From Bacteroidota bacterium (GTDB taxonomy: Bacteria > Bacteroidota > Bacteroidia > Bacteroidales > JAADJA01), in the NCBI GenBank assembly GCA_020444515.1, contig JAHLKX010000006.1:297778-361777 (forward strand): DNA of 64,000 nucleotides. The letters are read 5' to 3'. A model generated the notes under the pieces. The model was not told the DNA's origin. It saw only the letters and a list, made by a program, of their open reading frames with translations, and ran no database searches. Positions 56,415-64,000 of this stretch are shown piece after piece (position 1 is the first letter of the stretch; every line of letters begins with the position of its first letter). Both the position numbers and the translations under genes were made by a program.

Positions 56415-56443
56415 TTGTTTTTCTGGAATATTCTTTATATTTG
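56415..56443 (+). promoter_or_regulatory. Promoter of array gene 2
   Basis: TTG (56415-56417), 18 bases, TAtaTTTG (56436-56443). This leaves a leader of about 200 bases before the ATG at 56656. Confidence 0.6.
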
Positions 56444-56655
56444 CTTTCCCGTAAGAAAACCAAAACATCAAATGCTGGGGATAACAGTGGTTAAACCTTG
56501 GAATTATAAAATCCAATATGGCCATCACTGAAATCCACGAAAATGTCAATAACCGGTTAGAGTGAGTAAACAGGGTCATAATGTCGATTACTTGTTGTAA
56601 TTGAAATATGGAATAGAACAAAAATATAAGTAATAGTTTACCAAAAAATAATGTT

Positions 56656-59600
56656 ATGAAAGAGGTTACAAGTTCGTTCAAACTGTTGATGATTTTTCTG
56701 ATGGTCTTTTCAATCAATAGCCTTCATGCACAGGTAAAATCTGTGGATGGGGCAGAAAAGTTAAAAATGAGATCAACATTTTCCAATTCGGTATCTATCC
56801 AATCCGGGGGTTTAGAATTCCAAAAAGATGCGAAACCATTGAAATCGGTTTCAACCGAAATGAAAGAAAATGATCCGGATGTTATACTAACAGGTCCGGG
56901 ATGCGGGAATGTTTTGCTGGGAACCCTGACTCCTGCTGCTTCATGGCAGCAGGCACCTTACGTGGCCGGTGATACCTATTACTGGCAATATACTGGTACG
57001 GCAGGTACGTTGTATTCCTTCAGCAGTTGCGGATCGGGTGAAGATACCTTCATACGCATTTATGATGACATTTTTAATCAGGTAGCTGCAGTTGACGACA
57101 ATGGTCCCCATTGCACCGGAGTGGAAGCTTCCATCGATTGGATGTGCCCGGCAAATGGAACCTATTACATTTCACTTTCACGATTTCCATGTGAGGCACT
57201 TTCATCCGATTATTATCTTGCATACCGAGCCTTAAATTGTCTGCCACCTTCCAATACTGCTACCCAGGTTTTATCTACCACCAATGCCCGGGCAAGCTGG
57301 GATGCTGGTGGACTTGAAATGGAATGGAATCTTGAATGGGGCCCAACCGGATTTGCTTTGGGTTCCGGTAACTTTGTTCCTGGTTTGAGCGCTGATTTTT
57401 ACGATTTTGGCAATGTCCTTACACAGGGTACCGCATATGACTGGTATGTACAGGCAGATTGCGGTGGAGAAACCAGCCCCTGGGTAGGTCCGGTTACCTT
57501 TGCCACCTATAATGTCAATGATTTTTGTGCAAATGCCACCTCCATTGGGGAAGTGGTGAACCTGCCCTTTGCTACCTTATCCGCTACTTCGGATGGCTAT
57601 AATCCAGATTGCGGCGGTGACGCGCCACCCATTGATATATGGTATCTGTACACACCAGGCATGAGTGGTTTGGCTACTTTTGATCTGTGTGGCAGCGATT
57701 TTGATACCCGAATCGTTTTGTGGGAAGCCTGTCCGGATGGTGTTATATCCAGTCTTGCCTGCAACGATGATGACTGTGGTTTGCAATCCCGGCTCTCGTA
57801 TGTGGTTTCGAGCGGTGAATCCTATTATGTTCAGGTGGGAGGATATGAAACAGAAACTGGAACAGGTTTGTTATCCATTGAAGTGAATCCCATACCCGCC
57901 AACGATGAATGTGCCGATGCTGTGACCATTCCCAATACTTTCCCTTATTCCATCGCCGGTACCAGTATAGGCGCTACGCCCGATTGTTCCTCACTCCTGG
58001 GTGATTTCAACGGGGTATGGTATGAAATACCCGTTGAAAATGCCTTCAATTGTATTCAGATTGATTATTGTGGTACCGTTGGAATGGATCTGGGCGGAAT
58101 CGTGCTGATGGATGACTGTTTATGTGATGATTATTTGGAGGCCGATTTTGCCGGATTTGACAATTGTCCGGATCCGGCATTGCACCTCGAATTTTTTAAT
58201 GTCCCGGGAGGTCCTGGTCAAACCATGCTATTCCCGGCACTGGCCGAAGATGCAGATGGGAACCCCATTGATTTTATCCTCAACATTTATGTTGTTCCTG
58301 CTTCAACTGCTGGTATTGATCCCGCAAACATAAGTCAAAATCTGGTTACAGGCCAGAACGGATACGAAATCCTTACCATTGAAAATCTGGGTTTGGGGTG
58401 CAATTTGGACTATTCTGCCAATATCGTGAATTATACCGATGCCATTGAATTGTCTGAAGATTTTGAAAGCGGTACATTCCCGCCTGCTGGATGGACACTG
58501 GTAAACAATGGTGGCGATTGTGTATGGTACGACCTGGATGCCCTGGAAGGGGGCGGCCTTACCGCTGAAGGGAATTTAACCGGTGCAACCGGGAATTTTG
58601 CAGATGCGGATAGTGATCATTGCGGAGATGGAACAATCATGGATACGGAGCTCCGGACACCAGTCATCGATCTTTCGGAACATCTGGAGGCCACGTTATC
58701 ATTTTATCATTTCTATTTTGATGATGGCCTGGCCGATGATTTTGCCAGGGTAGATGTCAGCCAGGATGGTGGATCAACCTGGTCGAACCTCATCAATTAT
58801 GCCGGCTCTACGTCCAATGGGCTGCAAACGCTTTCATTACCTGTTGGAAGTGCCAATACCGTCATTCGTTTTTATTATTATGCTCCTGCCTGGGATTGGT
58901 ACTGGCAGGTGGATGATGTCGTTATTGAAGGTTCAACCACTCCCAGCGGATGGCTTTCGCTCAATGGCAATCCATTCATTTCGGGTAGCTTACTCGCAGG
59001 TGAATCTGCAAATATTCCCGTGATGTTTGATGCGACTGGTATTTTACCAGGAAGTTATTCTGCCCAGATTGAAGTCCTGACTTCCGATCCGAACTCAGAT
59101 AAGGGTCTTGCTACGGTGAACGTGACCATGATGGTTGAGGATGGAATTAGTTTAGCAGCAAAGGCATATCTTGAAGGTCCATACAGTGGAGGCGGACTAA
59201 TGTCTACCGGGCTCAAAACCGGAGGCTATATTCCATTGGAACAGCCCTATAATCCGTCTTTACCCTACTATGACAATGCATCGCCGGCCTGGTTGTATAC
59301 TGGAACCGAAAGTGTTGATGCCATTCCGGAAGGGGTTGTGGACTGGGTCTTGGTTCAGCTGAGAGATGCTTCGGATGCTGCCAGTGCTTCTTCGGCAACA
59401 GCAGAAGCGACGGTAGCGGCCTTCCTGATGCTAGATGGATCAATTGTAGGCCTGGATGGAATGAGCCGTCTGGGATTCCCCGGTGTAACCATTGATAACG
59501 ACCTGTTCCTGGTTGTTTATCACCGTAATCACCTGGGCATTATATCAGCCAACCCGGTTCTTTCTCCGGGAGGCTTTTATACCTATGATTTCAGCACGGA

Positions 59601-59889
59601 AGAAACACAGGCTTTTGGGGGTGCCAATGGACACAAGGAACTGGAGCCCGGTGTTTGGGGTATGATCGCTGCTGATGGTAATGGCAATGGCCTTGTTCAG
59701 AATACAGATGAAACAGCCGTTTGGAAGCTGGACCTTGGTGGATCCGGCTACCAGGGCGGTGACTTTGATATGAATGGCCTGACCCAGAATACGGATGAAA
59801 CCAATTTCTGGAAACCCAATCTGGGTGGTGGCGGACAAATCCCTGCTAAATCACCGGATACCGGGTATCAAAGTCAGATTCCCCAATAA
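56656..59889 (+). CDS. Secreted PPC/FN3/anchor-J protein with dockerin-like C-terminal module (array gene 2)
   Basis: A 1077-residue protein with a signal peptide (1-25, ending LHAQ). Domains in order: a PPC- or CUB-like domain at about 80-193 (DTFIRIYDDIFNQVAAVDDN), an FN3 domain at 194-285, a second PPC domain at 287-412 (DTRIVLWEACPDG and ESYYVQVGGYE), a related cysteine-containing domain at 414-555 (NDECADAVTIPNTFPYSI), an anchor-J/MAM-like domain at about 600-760 (EDFESGTFPPAGWTLV), and an Ig-like domain at about 764-833. The shared module (836-1077) has two DGNGNGLVQNTDE-type loops and ends GYQSQIPQ. The second half parallels array gene 1 domain for domain; the first half differs. Probably exported to the surface. 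Confidence 0.82.
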   Translation: MKEVTSSFKLLMIFLMVFSINSLHAQVKSVDGAEKLKMRSTFSNSVSIQSGGLEFQKDAKPLKSVSTEMKENDPDVILTGPGCGNVLLGTLTPAASWQQAPYVAGDTYYWQYTGTAGTLYSFSSCGSGEDTFIRIYDDIFNQVAAVDDNGPHCTGVEASIDWMCPANGTYYISLSRFPCEALSSDYYLAYRALNCLPPSNTATQVLSTTNARASWDAGGLEMEWNLEWGPTGFALGSGNFVPGLSADFYDFGNVLTQGTAYDWYVQADCGGETSPWVGPVTFATYNVNDFCANATSIGEVVNLPFATLSATSDGYNPDCGGDAPPIDIWYLYTPGMSGLATFDLCGSDFDTRIVLWEACPDGVISSLACNDDDCGLQSRLSYVVSSGESYYVQVGGYETETGTGLLSIEVNPIPANDECADAVTIPNTFPYSIAGTSIGATPDCSSLLGDFNGVWYEIPVENAFNCIQIDYCGTVGMDLGGIVLMDDCLCDDYLEADFAGFDNCPDPALHLEFFNVPGGPGQTMLFPALAEDADGNPIDFILNIYVVPASTAGIDPANISQNLVTGQNGYEILTIENLGLGCNLDYSANIVNYTDAIELSEDFESGTFPPAGWTLVNNGGDCVWYDLDALEGGGLTAEGNLTGATGNFADADSDHCGDGTIMDTELRTPVIDLSEHLEATLSFYHFYFDDGLADDFARVDVSQDGGSTWSNLINYAGSTSNGLQTLSLPVGSANTVIRFYYYAPAWDWYWQVDDVVIEGSTTPSGWLSLNGNPFISGSLLAGESANIPVMFDATGILPGSYSAQIEVLTSDPNSDKGLATVNVTMMVEDGISLAAKAYLEGPYSGGGLMSTGLKTGGYIPLEQPYNPSLPYYDNASPAWLYTGTESVDAIPEGVVDWVLVQLRDASDAASASSATAEATVAAFLMLDGSIVGLDGMSRLGFPGVTIDNDLFLVVYHRNHLGIISANPVLSPGGFYTYDFSTEETQAFGGANGHKELEPGVWGMIAADGNGNGLVQNTDETAVWKLDLGGSGYQGGDFDMNGLTQNTDETNFWKPNLGGGGQIPAKSPDTGYQSQIPQ
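59170..59889 (+). repeat. C-terminal module, copy 2
   Basis: This copy is the closest relative of copy 1 at DNA level, extending from LEGPYSG to GYQSQIPQ. Similarity is much higher here than in the genes' N-terminal halves. Confidence 0.85.
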
Positions 59890-59920
59890 ATATTTTTTAT
59901 TAATTATTCTTGATGATTTA

Positions 59921-59949
59921 AATGCCCGCTTTGAAGCGGGCATTTTTTT
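59921..59949 (+). terminator. Intrinsic terminator of array gene 2
   Basis: A perfect 10-bp stem (59921-59930 with 59935-59944), a TTGA loop and a T-run. Confidence 0.85.
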
Positions 59950-59971
59950 ATCTTAATGTTTAATTTTTTTT

Positions 59972-59979
59972 TACCTTTG
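59972..59979 (+). promoter_or_regulatory. -7 promoter box of array gene 3
   Basis: TAccTTTG, 139 bases before the ATG at 60119. No clear -33 TTG is seen. The leader is long, as with array genes 1 and 2. Confidence 0.4.
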
Positions 59980-60118
59980 GGCTCAATTATGCCAAATTTA
60001 ATTCTTCAGGTTGATCAGGAGCGCTTCAGGGAATGGTTTTTTTTGAAGGTTGCTCAGAACTTTCTAAACTTTTGCTTTTATCATTGTTAATTATACGTTT
60101 AACCTAAATTTAATAATT

Positions 60119-62344
60119 ATGAAGAAAATTGTATTATTCTTTCTAATGGTTTTGTCATTCGTTTTTATGACAAATCTGTTAACGGCGCAGGTTGAAAAGG
60201 CTACTTTACAAACCAATGCTGAAAAAGCTATATTCAGTAATCCATTATCTTTTTCTCAGAATGCTGTTAAAACTGATCCTTTGCCACCAACCGATGCAGT
60301 TTTGTATTCTCAAATGACAAATCTAGCACCTGGTATTTCAGCTCAAGATTTCGAGGCTGGATATGATGCTTATGACGCGCAGGGTGCTGATGATTTTGTT
60401 GTAAGTGGCGGTGGATGGAATATTGCCGCGATTAGATGGGCTGGTTCTTATTCCGAAGGTGGAGGACCTGCTGCCTCATTTAATGTCAGGTTTTATAACG
60501 ACAATAGTGGCATGCCAGGAACACTTGTCACAAATGGAGAATTTTTGAACATCAGTTATATTGAATCAGGTGGAATTTTTCAGGCGGAATTACCTTCTGC
60601 CTTATCATTACCGGATGGTACTTACTGGATAGATATTCAGGGACAACAAGACTATGCTGCTGCAGGACAATATTACTGGACGCGTATTGACGATGGTGGA
60701 ACGCCTGCCGGAGCAATATTTCACTGGCAGAATCCTGGTTTGGGTTTTGGCGGGCCAGCTACCTGGTCTCCTGCAACGGCAATTTGGTCTGAGTTGTATT
60801 ATGGCCTGTCTTTTGAACTTTTAGATGAAGTTCCGCAGACTCCAATATTAGCGATTGACCCCACTTCATCTTTTGCCTTTGGTAATGTTGCTATTGGAAA
60901 TACCGTTTCTCAAACATTTACCCTTCAAAATATTGGCGGTGGATCAATATCCATTTCTGATATATCTCTTGACGCCTCCAGTGATGCAGCTTTTACAATG
61001 ACAAATTTATCAACCTTACCCGGATCCTTGCCACCGGACGCCATATCCTTTGATATAGAATTCACGCCTACTGCATATGGAGTGGTCAATGCCATTGTTA
61101 ATATTACGGAAGATTTAACGGATGGAATTACTACCATTGATATTAGTGGAAAAGGAGTTGTTCCTCCGGCTAATGATGATTGCGCCAATGCCATTCCAAT
61201 CACAGGCCCTTATCCCGCTACTGTTTCTGGAACTACTGTAGATGCAACAGCAGATTGTTTACCGGAATACTCAGTTTGGTATACTGTAGATCTGCCATAT
61301 GATTTAAATTTAGTTACTGTTAGTTTCTGTCCAACCAGTGATGTTTTAGGAACTGATATTTACAGCATGTATGGAATTTTGGGTGTCGATTGCTCATGTG
61401 CTTTCTATGGTAACGATACCTATGACTTCTATACTTGCACGGGTATAGCTCCATATTATGAATTTTGGTACATTCCGGGACCGGTAACGGCAACCCTGCC
61501 TATTACAATTATGGATTCTTTTGATAGTTGGGAGGTAGACTTTGAGTTCATTGTTGATGTTCAGCCCTATATATCGCTGGATCTCACCGTCATGATGGAA
61601 GGACCCTATGGAGGCGGAGGGATGATGTCCACCTTGTTAAATTCAGGCGGCAACATTCCTTTAGCACAACCTTATAATCCTGCATTGCCTTATTATGATA
61701 ATGCAACACCTGATTGGCTTTATGCCGGAACAGAATCTGTTGCAGCCATTCCCTCACCGGATGTTGTTGACTGGGTGTACCTGCAATTGCGTGATGCCAC
61801 TGATGCCGCAACAGCTACTTCGGGAACCATTATAGCCGAAGCTGCCGGATTCCTTACCAACACGGGACAGGTGGTCGATCTGGATGGCTCCAGTCGCATC
61901 GCATTCGGATTGCTGGCCAGTGATATCAATAAAGGATTATTTGCGGTCATCTATCACCGGAATCACCTGGGTGTCATTTCGAACAATGCGCTCACCATGT
62001 CAGGTCCTTCATTTGTTTATGACTTTTCATCCGGTGAAACACAGGTATTTGGCGGTGCCAATGGACATAAACAACTTGAACCCGGCGTCTGGGGAATGGT
62101 TGCTGCCGATGGGAATGGTAACGGACTGGTCCAGAATACAGATGAAACTGCTGTGTGGAAGTTAGATCTTGGTGGCTCTGGCTATCAGGGTGGAGACTTC
62201 AACATGAATGGTTTAACGCAAAACACTGATGAAACTGATGTTTGGAAACCAAACCTGGGCGGAGGTGGACAGATTCCTGCCAAAGGGGTAGACAATACCT
62301 TTGTTAATATGAACCAGGGATATGAAAGTCAGATCCCCGACTAA
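60119..62344 (+). CDS. Secreted Hydin-like/PPC-like protein with dockerin-like C-terminal module (array gene 3)
   Basis: A 741-residue protein with a signal peptide (1-23, ending LTAQ). Residues 50-235 form a jelly-roll-like domain (DDFVVSGGGWNIAAIRW, SFNVRFYNDNSGMPG, GTYWIDIQGQQ) often seen in secreted proteins with protease-like or anchor roles. Residues 241-350 are a choice-of-anchor-D/Hydin-like Ig domain (FAFGNVAIGNTVSQTFTLQN). Residues 352-475 are a cysteine-containing domain (NDDCANAIPITGPYP) related to the third domain of array gene 2. Residues 492-741 are the shared module (MEGPYGG, WVYLQLRDATDAATA, DGNGNGLVQNTDE, DFNMNGLTQNTDE) ending GYESQIPD. It has its own leader and terminator. 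Confidence 0.82.
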   Translation: MKKIVLFFLMVLSFVFMTNLLTAQVEKATLQTNAEKAIFSNPLSFSQNAVKTDPLPPTDAVLYSQMTNLAPGISAQDFEAGYDAYDAQGADDFVVSGGGWNIAAIRWAGSYSEGGGPAASFNVRFYNDNSGMPGTLVTNGEFLNISYIESGGIFQAELPSALSLPDGTYWIDIQGQQDYAAAGQYYWTRIDDGGTPAGAIFHWQNPGLGFGGPATWSPATAIWSELYYGLSFELLDEVPQTPILAIDPTSSFAFGNVAIGNTVSQTFTLQNIGGGSISISDISLDASSDAAFTMTNLSTLPGSLPPDAISFDIEFTPTAYGVVNAIVNITEDLTDGITTIDISGKGVVPPANDDCANAIPITGPYPATVSGTTVDATADCLPEYSVWYTVDLPYDLNLVTVSFCPTSDVLGTDIYSMYGILGVDCSCAFYGNDTYDFYTCTGIAPYYEFWYIPGPVTATLPITIMDSFDSWEVDFEFIVDVQPYISLDLTVMMEGPYGGGGMMSTLLNSGGNIPLAQPYNPALPYYDNATPDWLYAGTESVAAIPSPDVVDWVYLQLRDATDAATATSGTIIAEAAGFLTNTGQVVDLDGSSRIAFGLLASDINKGLFAVIYHRNHLGVISNNALTMSGPSFVYDFSSGETQVFGGANGHKQLEPGVWGMVAADGNGNGLVQNTDETAVWKLDLGGSGYQGGDFNMNGLTQNTDETDVWKPNLGGGGQIPAKGVDNTFVNMNQGYESQIPD
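61592..62344 (+). repeat. C-terminal module, copy 3
   Basis: This copy codes the shared module but is more diverged than copies 1 and 2. It carries a short insertion (KGVDNTFVNMN) before the terminal GYESQIPD. Confidence 0.8.
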
Positions 62345-62350
62345 AAAATC

Positions 62351-62385
62351 TTGATTTCAGCCGGATTTATTCCGGCTGAAATCAA
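62351..62385 (+). terminator. Hairpin after array gene 3
   Basis: A perfect 15-bp inverted repeat (62351-62365 with 62371-62385) and a 5-base loop, 7 bases after the stop. The following stretch is A-rich, with T only further on, so termination may be partial or act in the other direction. Confidence 0.7.
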
Positions 62386-62506
62386 AAAATTATTATTTTT
62401 TTGTTAAATTTTGCATATTTATTTGGATTTTTGCAGTGAAGATTTTACTTTTGTTTAATTAATCAGCGAACCATTCATGATTTAAAGACTTTAAACCGTA
62501 CTGAGA

Positions 62507-63847
62507 ATGAAAAAATTTACACTATTCTTCGCTTGCTGTGTTTTGATAGGAGGCTTTGTGATGGCGCAGGAAACACTCACCTGGCGTTTTGCAAATCCAC
62601 AGGTGATTTCCGGTTCTCCGGACATCTTCCAGTTTGATGTGCAGGTCAAAGCCAGTGCCGCTGGAACATTCCAAAGAGATTTGCAGGTTTACTTTGATTA
62701 CAATACGGCCGCTTTTGGTGCTGATATTGTTGCCAATGGTAAAGTGTCTGTTTCCGAATTGGAGCTGATGAACAATGCATCTTTTCCGTCTGCAACCTAT
62801 TCCATTGTCAATTCTGCTGATAACACAAGCTCCAAGTTTGCTGTTATTACGGAAGCAGACAATGAGTTGACACAGTCCGGAACAGCTACATATTTTCTGG
62901 AAATGCCAACTGAATTTGCAGGCTTGCTCAGGTTTCAAATTGACATTGCCAGCGCTTCAGAACTGGCAGGAATTAGTTTTGACGCAGCTTTAATGGATGG
63001 CGGACAATACAAACAATCAACTTCCAATACCGACCCGGTGAAATATGCTGAAGCAGCCGTTTATGATAACGATCTGACCAATGCATCCCTGGAAGGCTTG
63101 TTGTTCTCATCCCTCAAATGTTTCATCGAGGGCCCCTATGATGCCGGAACCGGAAGCATTATGAATACCGATCTGTTGGCCGGTGGCTACCTTCCCCTGA
63201 CACAGCCGTTCAACCCTACCCTGCCTTATTATGATAATGCCAGTCCGGTTTGGTTGTATGCTGGTTCTGAAACCGTATCTACATTCCCGGCCAATACCGT
63301 TGATTGGGTGTTGGTTCAGTTAAGAGATGCTGCCGATGCAGCCAGTGCAGGTTCAGGTGCCATTATGGGTTCTGAAGCGGCTTTGCTACTGGACGACGGA
63401 AGCATCGTGGATGTGGATGGCAATCCACTGGTCATTAAAGAATCCTATAACAGTGGATTATTCGTTGTTATTTATCATCGCAACCATTTGGGTGTTATCT
63501 CCAACTTCAATGTGGGGATCAACGGTACCGGTACTTATGAATACGACTTTTCCGATGCTGTTGATAAAGCCTATGGCGGTTCCAACGGACACAAAGACCT
63601 GGGCGGCGGCGTTTACGGACTCGTTTCTGCCGATGGTAACGGTAACGGATTGATACAGAATACCGATGAAACGGCTGTCTGGAAAGCCGATCTGGGTGGC
63701 TCCGGTTACCAGGGTGGTGATTTTAATTTGAACGCCCTGACCCAGAATACCGATGAAACCAACTACTGGAAACCCAATTTGGGTGGCGGTGGACAGGTTC
63801 CTTCCAAATCTGCCAATACTGGATACGAAAGTCAAATTCCAAAATAA
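62507..63847 (+). CDS. Secreted cohesin-like-fold protein with dockerin-like C-terminal module (array gene 4)
   Basis: A 446-residue protein with a signal peptide (1-20, ending FVMAQ). Residues 22-195 form a single beta-sandwich: TLTWRFANPQVISG, FQFDVQVKASAAGTFQRDLQ, VYFDYNTAAFG and KFAVITEADNE. Its strand order and the YFDYNTAAFG turn resemble cohesin-type domains, though this is fold-level inference. Residues 207-446 are the shared module (IEGPYDAGTG, WVLVQLRDAADAASA, DGNGNGLIQNTDE, DFNLNALTQNTDE) ending GYESQIPK. It is followed 44 bases later, without a terminator, by a gene with the same kind of N-terminus, so the two are likely co-transcribed. Confidence 0.8.
   Translation: MKKFTLFFACCVLIGGFVMAQETLTWRFANPQVISGSPDIFQFDVQVKASAAGTFQRDLQVYFDYNTAAFGADIVANGKVSVSELELMNNASFPSATYSIVNSADNTSSKFAVITEADNELTQSGTATYFLEMPTEFAGLLRFQIDIASASELAGISFDAALMDGGQYKQSTSNTDPVKYAEAAVYDNDLTNASLEGLLFSSLKCFIEGPYDAGTGSIMNTDLLAGGYLPLTQPFNPTLPYYDNASPVWLYAGSETVSTFPANTVDWVLVQLRDAADAASAGSGAIMGSEAALLLDDGSIVDVDGNPLVIKESYNSGLFVVIYHRNHLGVISNFNVGINGTGTYEYDFSDAVDKAYGGSNGHKDLGGGVYGLVSADGNGNGLIQNTDETAVWKADLGGSGYQGGDFNLNALTQNTDETNYWKPNLGGGGQVPSKSANTGYESQIPK
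63125..63847 (+). repeat. C-terminal module, copy 4
   Basis: This copy codes the shared module. The second calcium loop has Ala where the others have the conserved Gly (DFNLNALTQNTD). Confidence 0.8.
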
Positions 63848-63891
63848 ATATTAAAAAGAGTTTAAAATTGAATAATTGTAAAATTAAAACT

Positions 63892-64000
63892 ATGAAAAAA
63901 ATGAAAAAGTTGTTACTCTTTACGCTGTTAATTGCCAGCACGGCAATAATGGCACAACCCCAATTGACCTGGCGTGTTAATAACGTACAATTGGTCAATG
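63892..64000 (+). CDS. Start of a fifth array protein, cut by window edge
   Basis: ATG at 63892 opens MKKMKKLLLFTLLIASTAIM-AQ, a clear signal peptide, then PQLTWRVNNVQLVN. This matches the mature start of array gene 4 (ETLTWRFANPQVIS), so a second copy of the cohesin-like-fold protein begins here. The remaining sequence, including whether it carries the C-terminal module, is outside the window. Confidence 0.75.
   Translation, partial: MKKMKKLLLFTLLIASTAIMAQPQLTWRVNNVQLVN

Noticed and set aside
56391..56717. 108-codon open frame on the minus strand in the spacer before array gene 2
   Set aside because: It overlaps the promoter, leader and signal peptide region of array gene 2, and its translation is an unremarkable hydrophobic mix with no start signals.
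1..64000. CRISPR arrays, insertion sequences or prophage
   Set aside because: No regularly spaced short repeats, transposase, integrase or phage structural genes were seen. The only long repeats are the coding tails of the array and the LamG twins.

Overview
The window reads as a chromosomal segment of a Bacteroidota bacterium, most likely an anaerobic or facultative member near the Bacteroidales/Marinilabiliales. This rests on four things. Several secreted proteins end in a type IX secretion (T9SS) type A sorting domain. Promoters follow the TTG-N17-20-TAnnTTTG pattern, and Shine-Dalgarno sequences are weak. A sodium-pumping methylmalonyl-CoA decarboxylase operon is present. Families such as Omp28-like proteins, PID-CTERM proteins, VIT/VWA proteins and TonB C-terminal-domain proteins are typical of the phylum. 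Base composition is moderately AT-rich and even. I see no insertion sequence, prophage or CRISPR array.

Layout. 1-9 kb: the tail of a probable radical SAM protein, secreted PQQ-propeller/PKD and Omp28-like proteins, an MFS transporter, an outer-membrane barrel, a P-loop protein, a MORN-repeat lipoprotein and a transglutaminase-like/TPR protein. 9-15 kb: a lipoprotein of the cholesterol-dependent cytolysin family whose C-terminal domain appears to be replaced by a four-repeat propeller, a TPR-membrane-HTH regulator, and a secreted beta-helix protein. 15-24 kb: tRNA-Gln just behind glnS, two LamG proteins flanking a 73-residue PID-CTERM protein, an ECF sigma/membrane protein pair, ThpR and tRNA-Ala. 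24-33 kb: two Asp-box propeller proteins, a TonB-dependent receptor, a CNNM/CBS protein, glutaryl-CoA-dehydrogenase-like acyl-CoA dehydrogenase, a universal stress protein and RlmN. 33-39 kb: an envelope-signalling cluster made of an ECF sigma factor, an anti-sigma-like/TonB fusion, a TonB protein and a VIT-VWA-TonB fusion. 39-50 kb: mce-mmdA-oadG-mmdC-mmdB, a TAT-type Gfo/Idh/MocA oxidoreductase, udk, dnaK, an unknown lipoprotein, panB and an RluA-type pseudouridine synthase.

50-64 kb: a tandem array of five secreted proteins on the + strand (the last cut by the window edge). The four complete ones have different N-terminal parts (propeller, FN3, MAM/anchor-J, PPC-like, Hydin-like, cohesin-like) but end in almost the same ~240-residue module. 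That module carries two dockerin-like calcium loops and finishes in GYxSQIP. They lack the type A sorting domain of the other secreted proteins here. One of the two LamG twins at 17-21 kb ends in a divergent version of the same module, while its sister ends in a type A-like domain. The module is therefore probably an exchangeable sorting or anchoring device.

The strongest leads are this module system, the cytolysin with the exchanged C-terminal domain, and the TonB-domain signalling cluster. All functional calls come from reading the sequence by eye; no database search was run.
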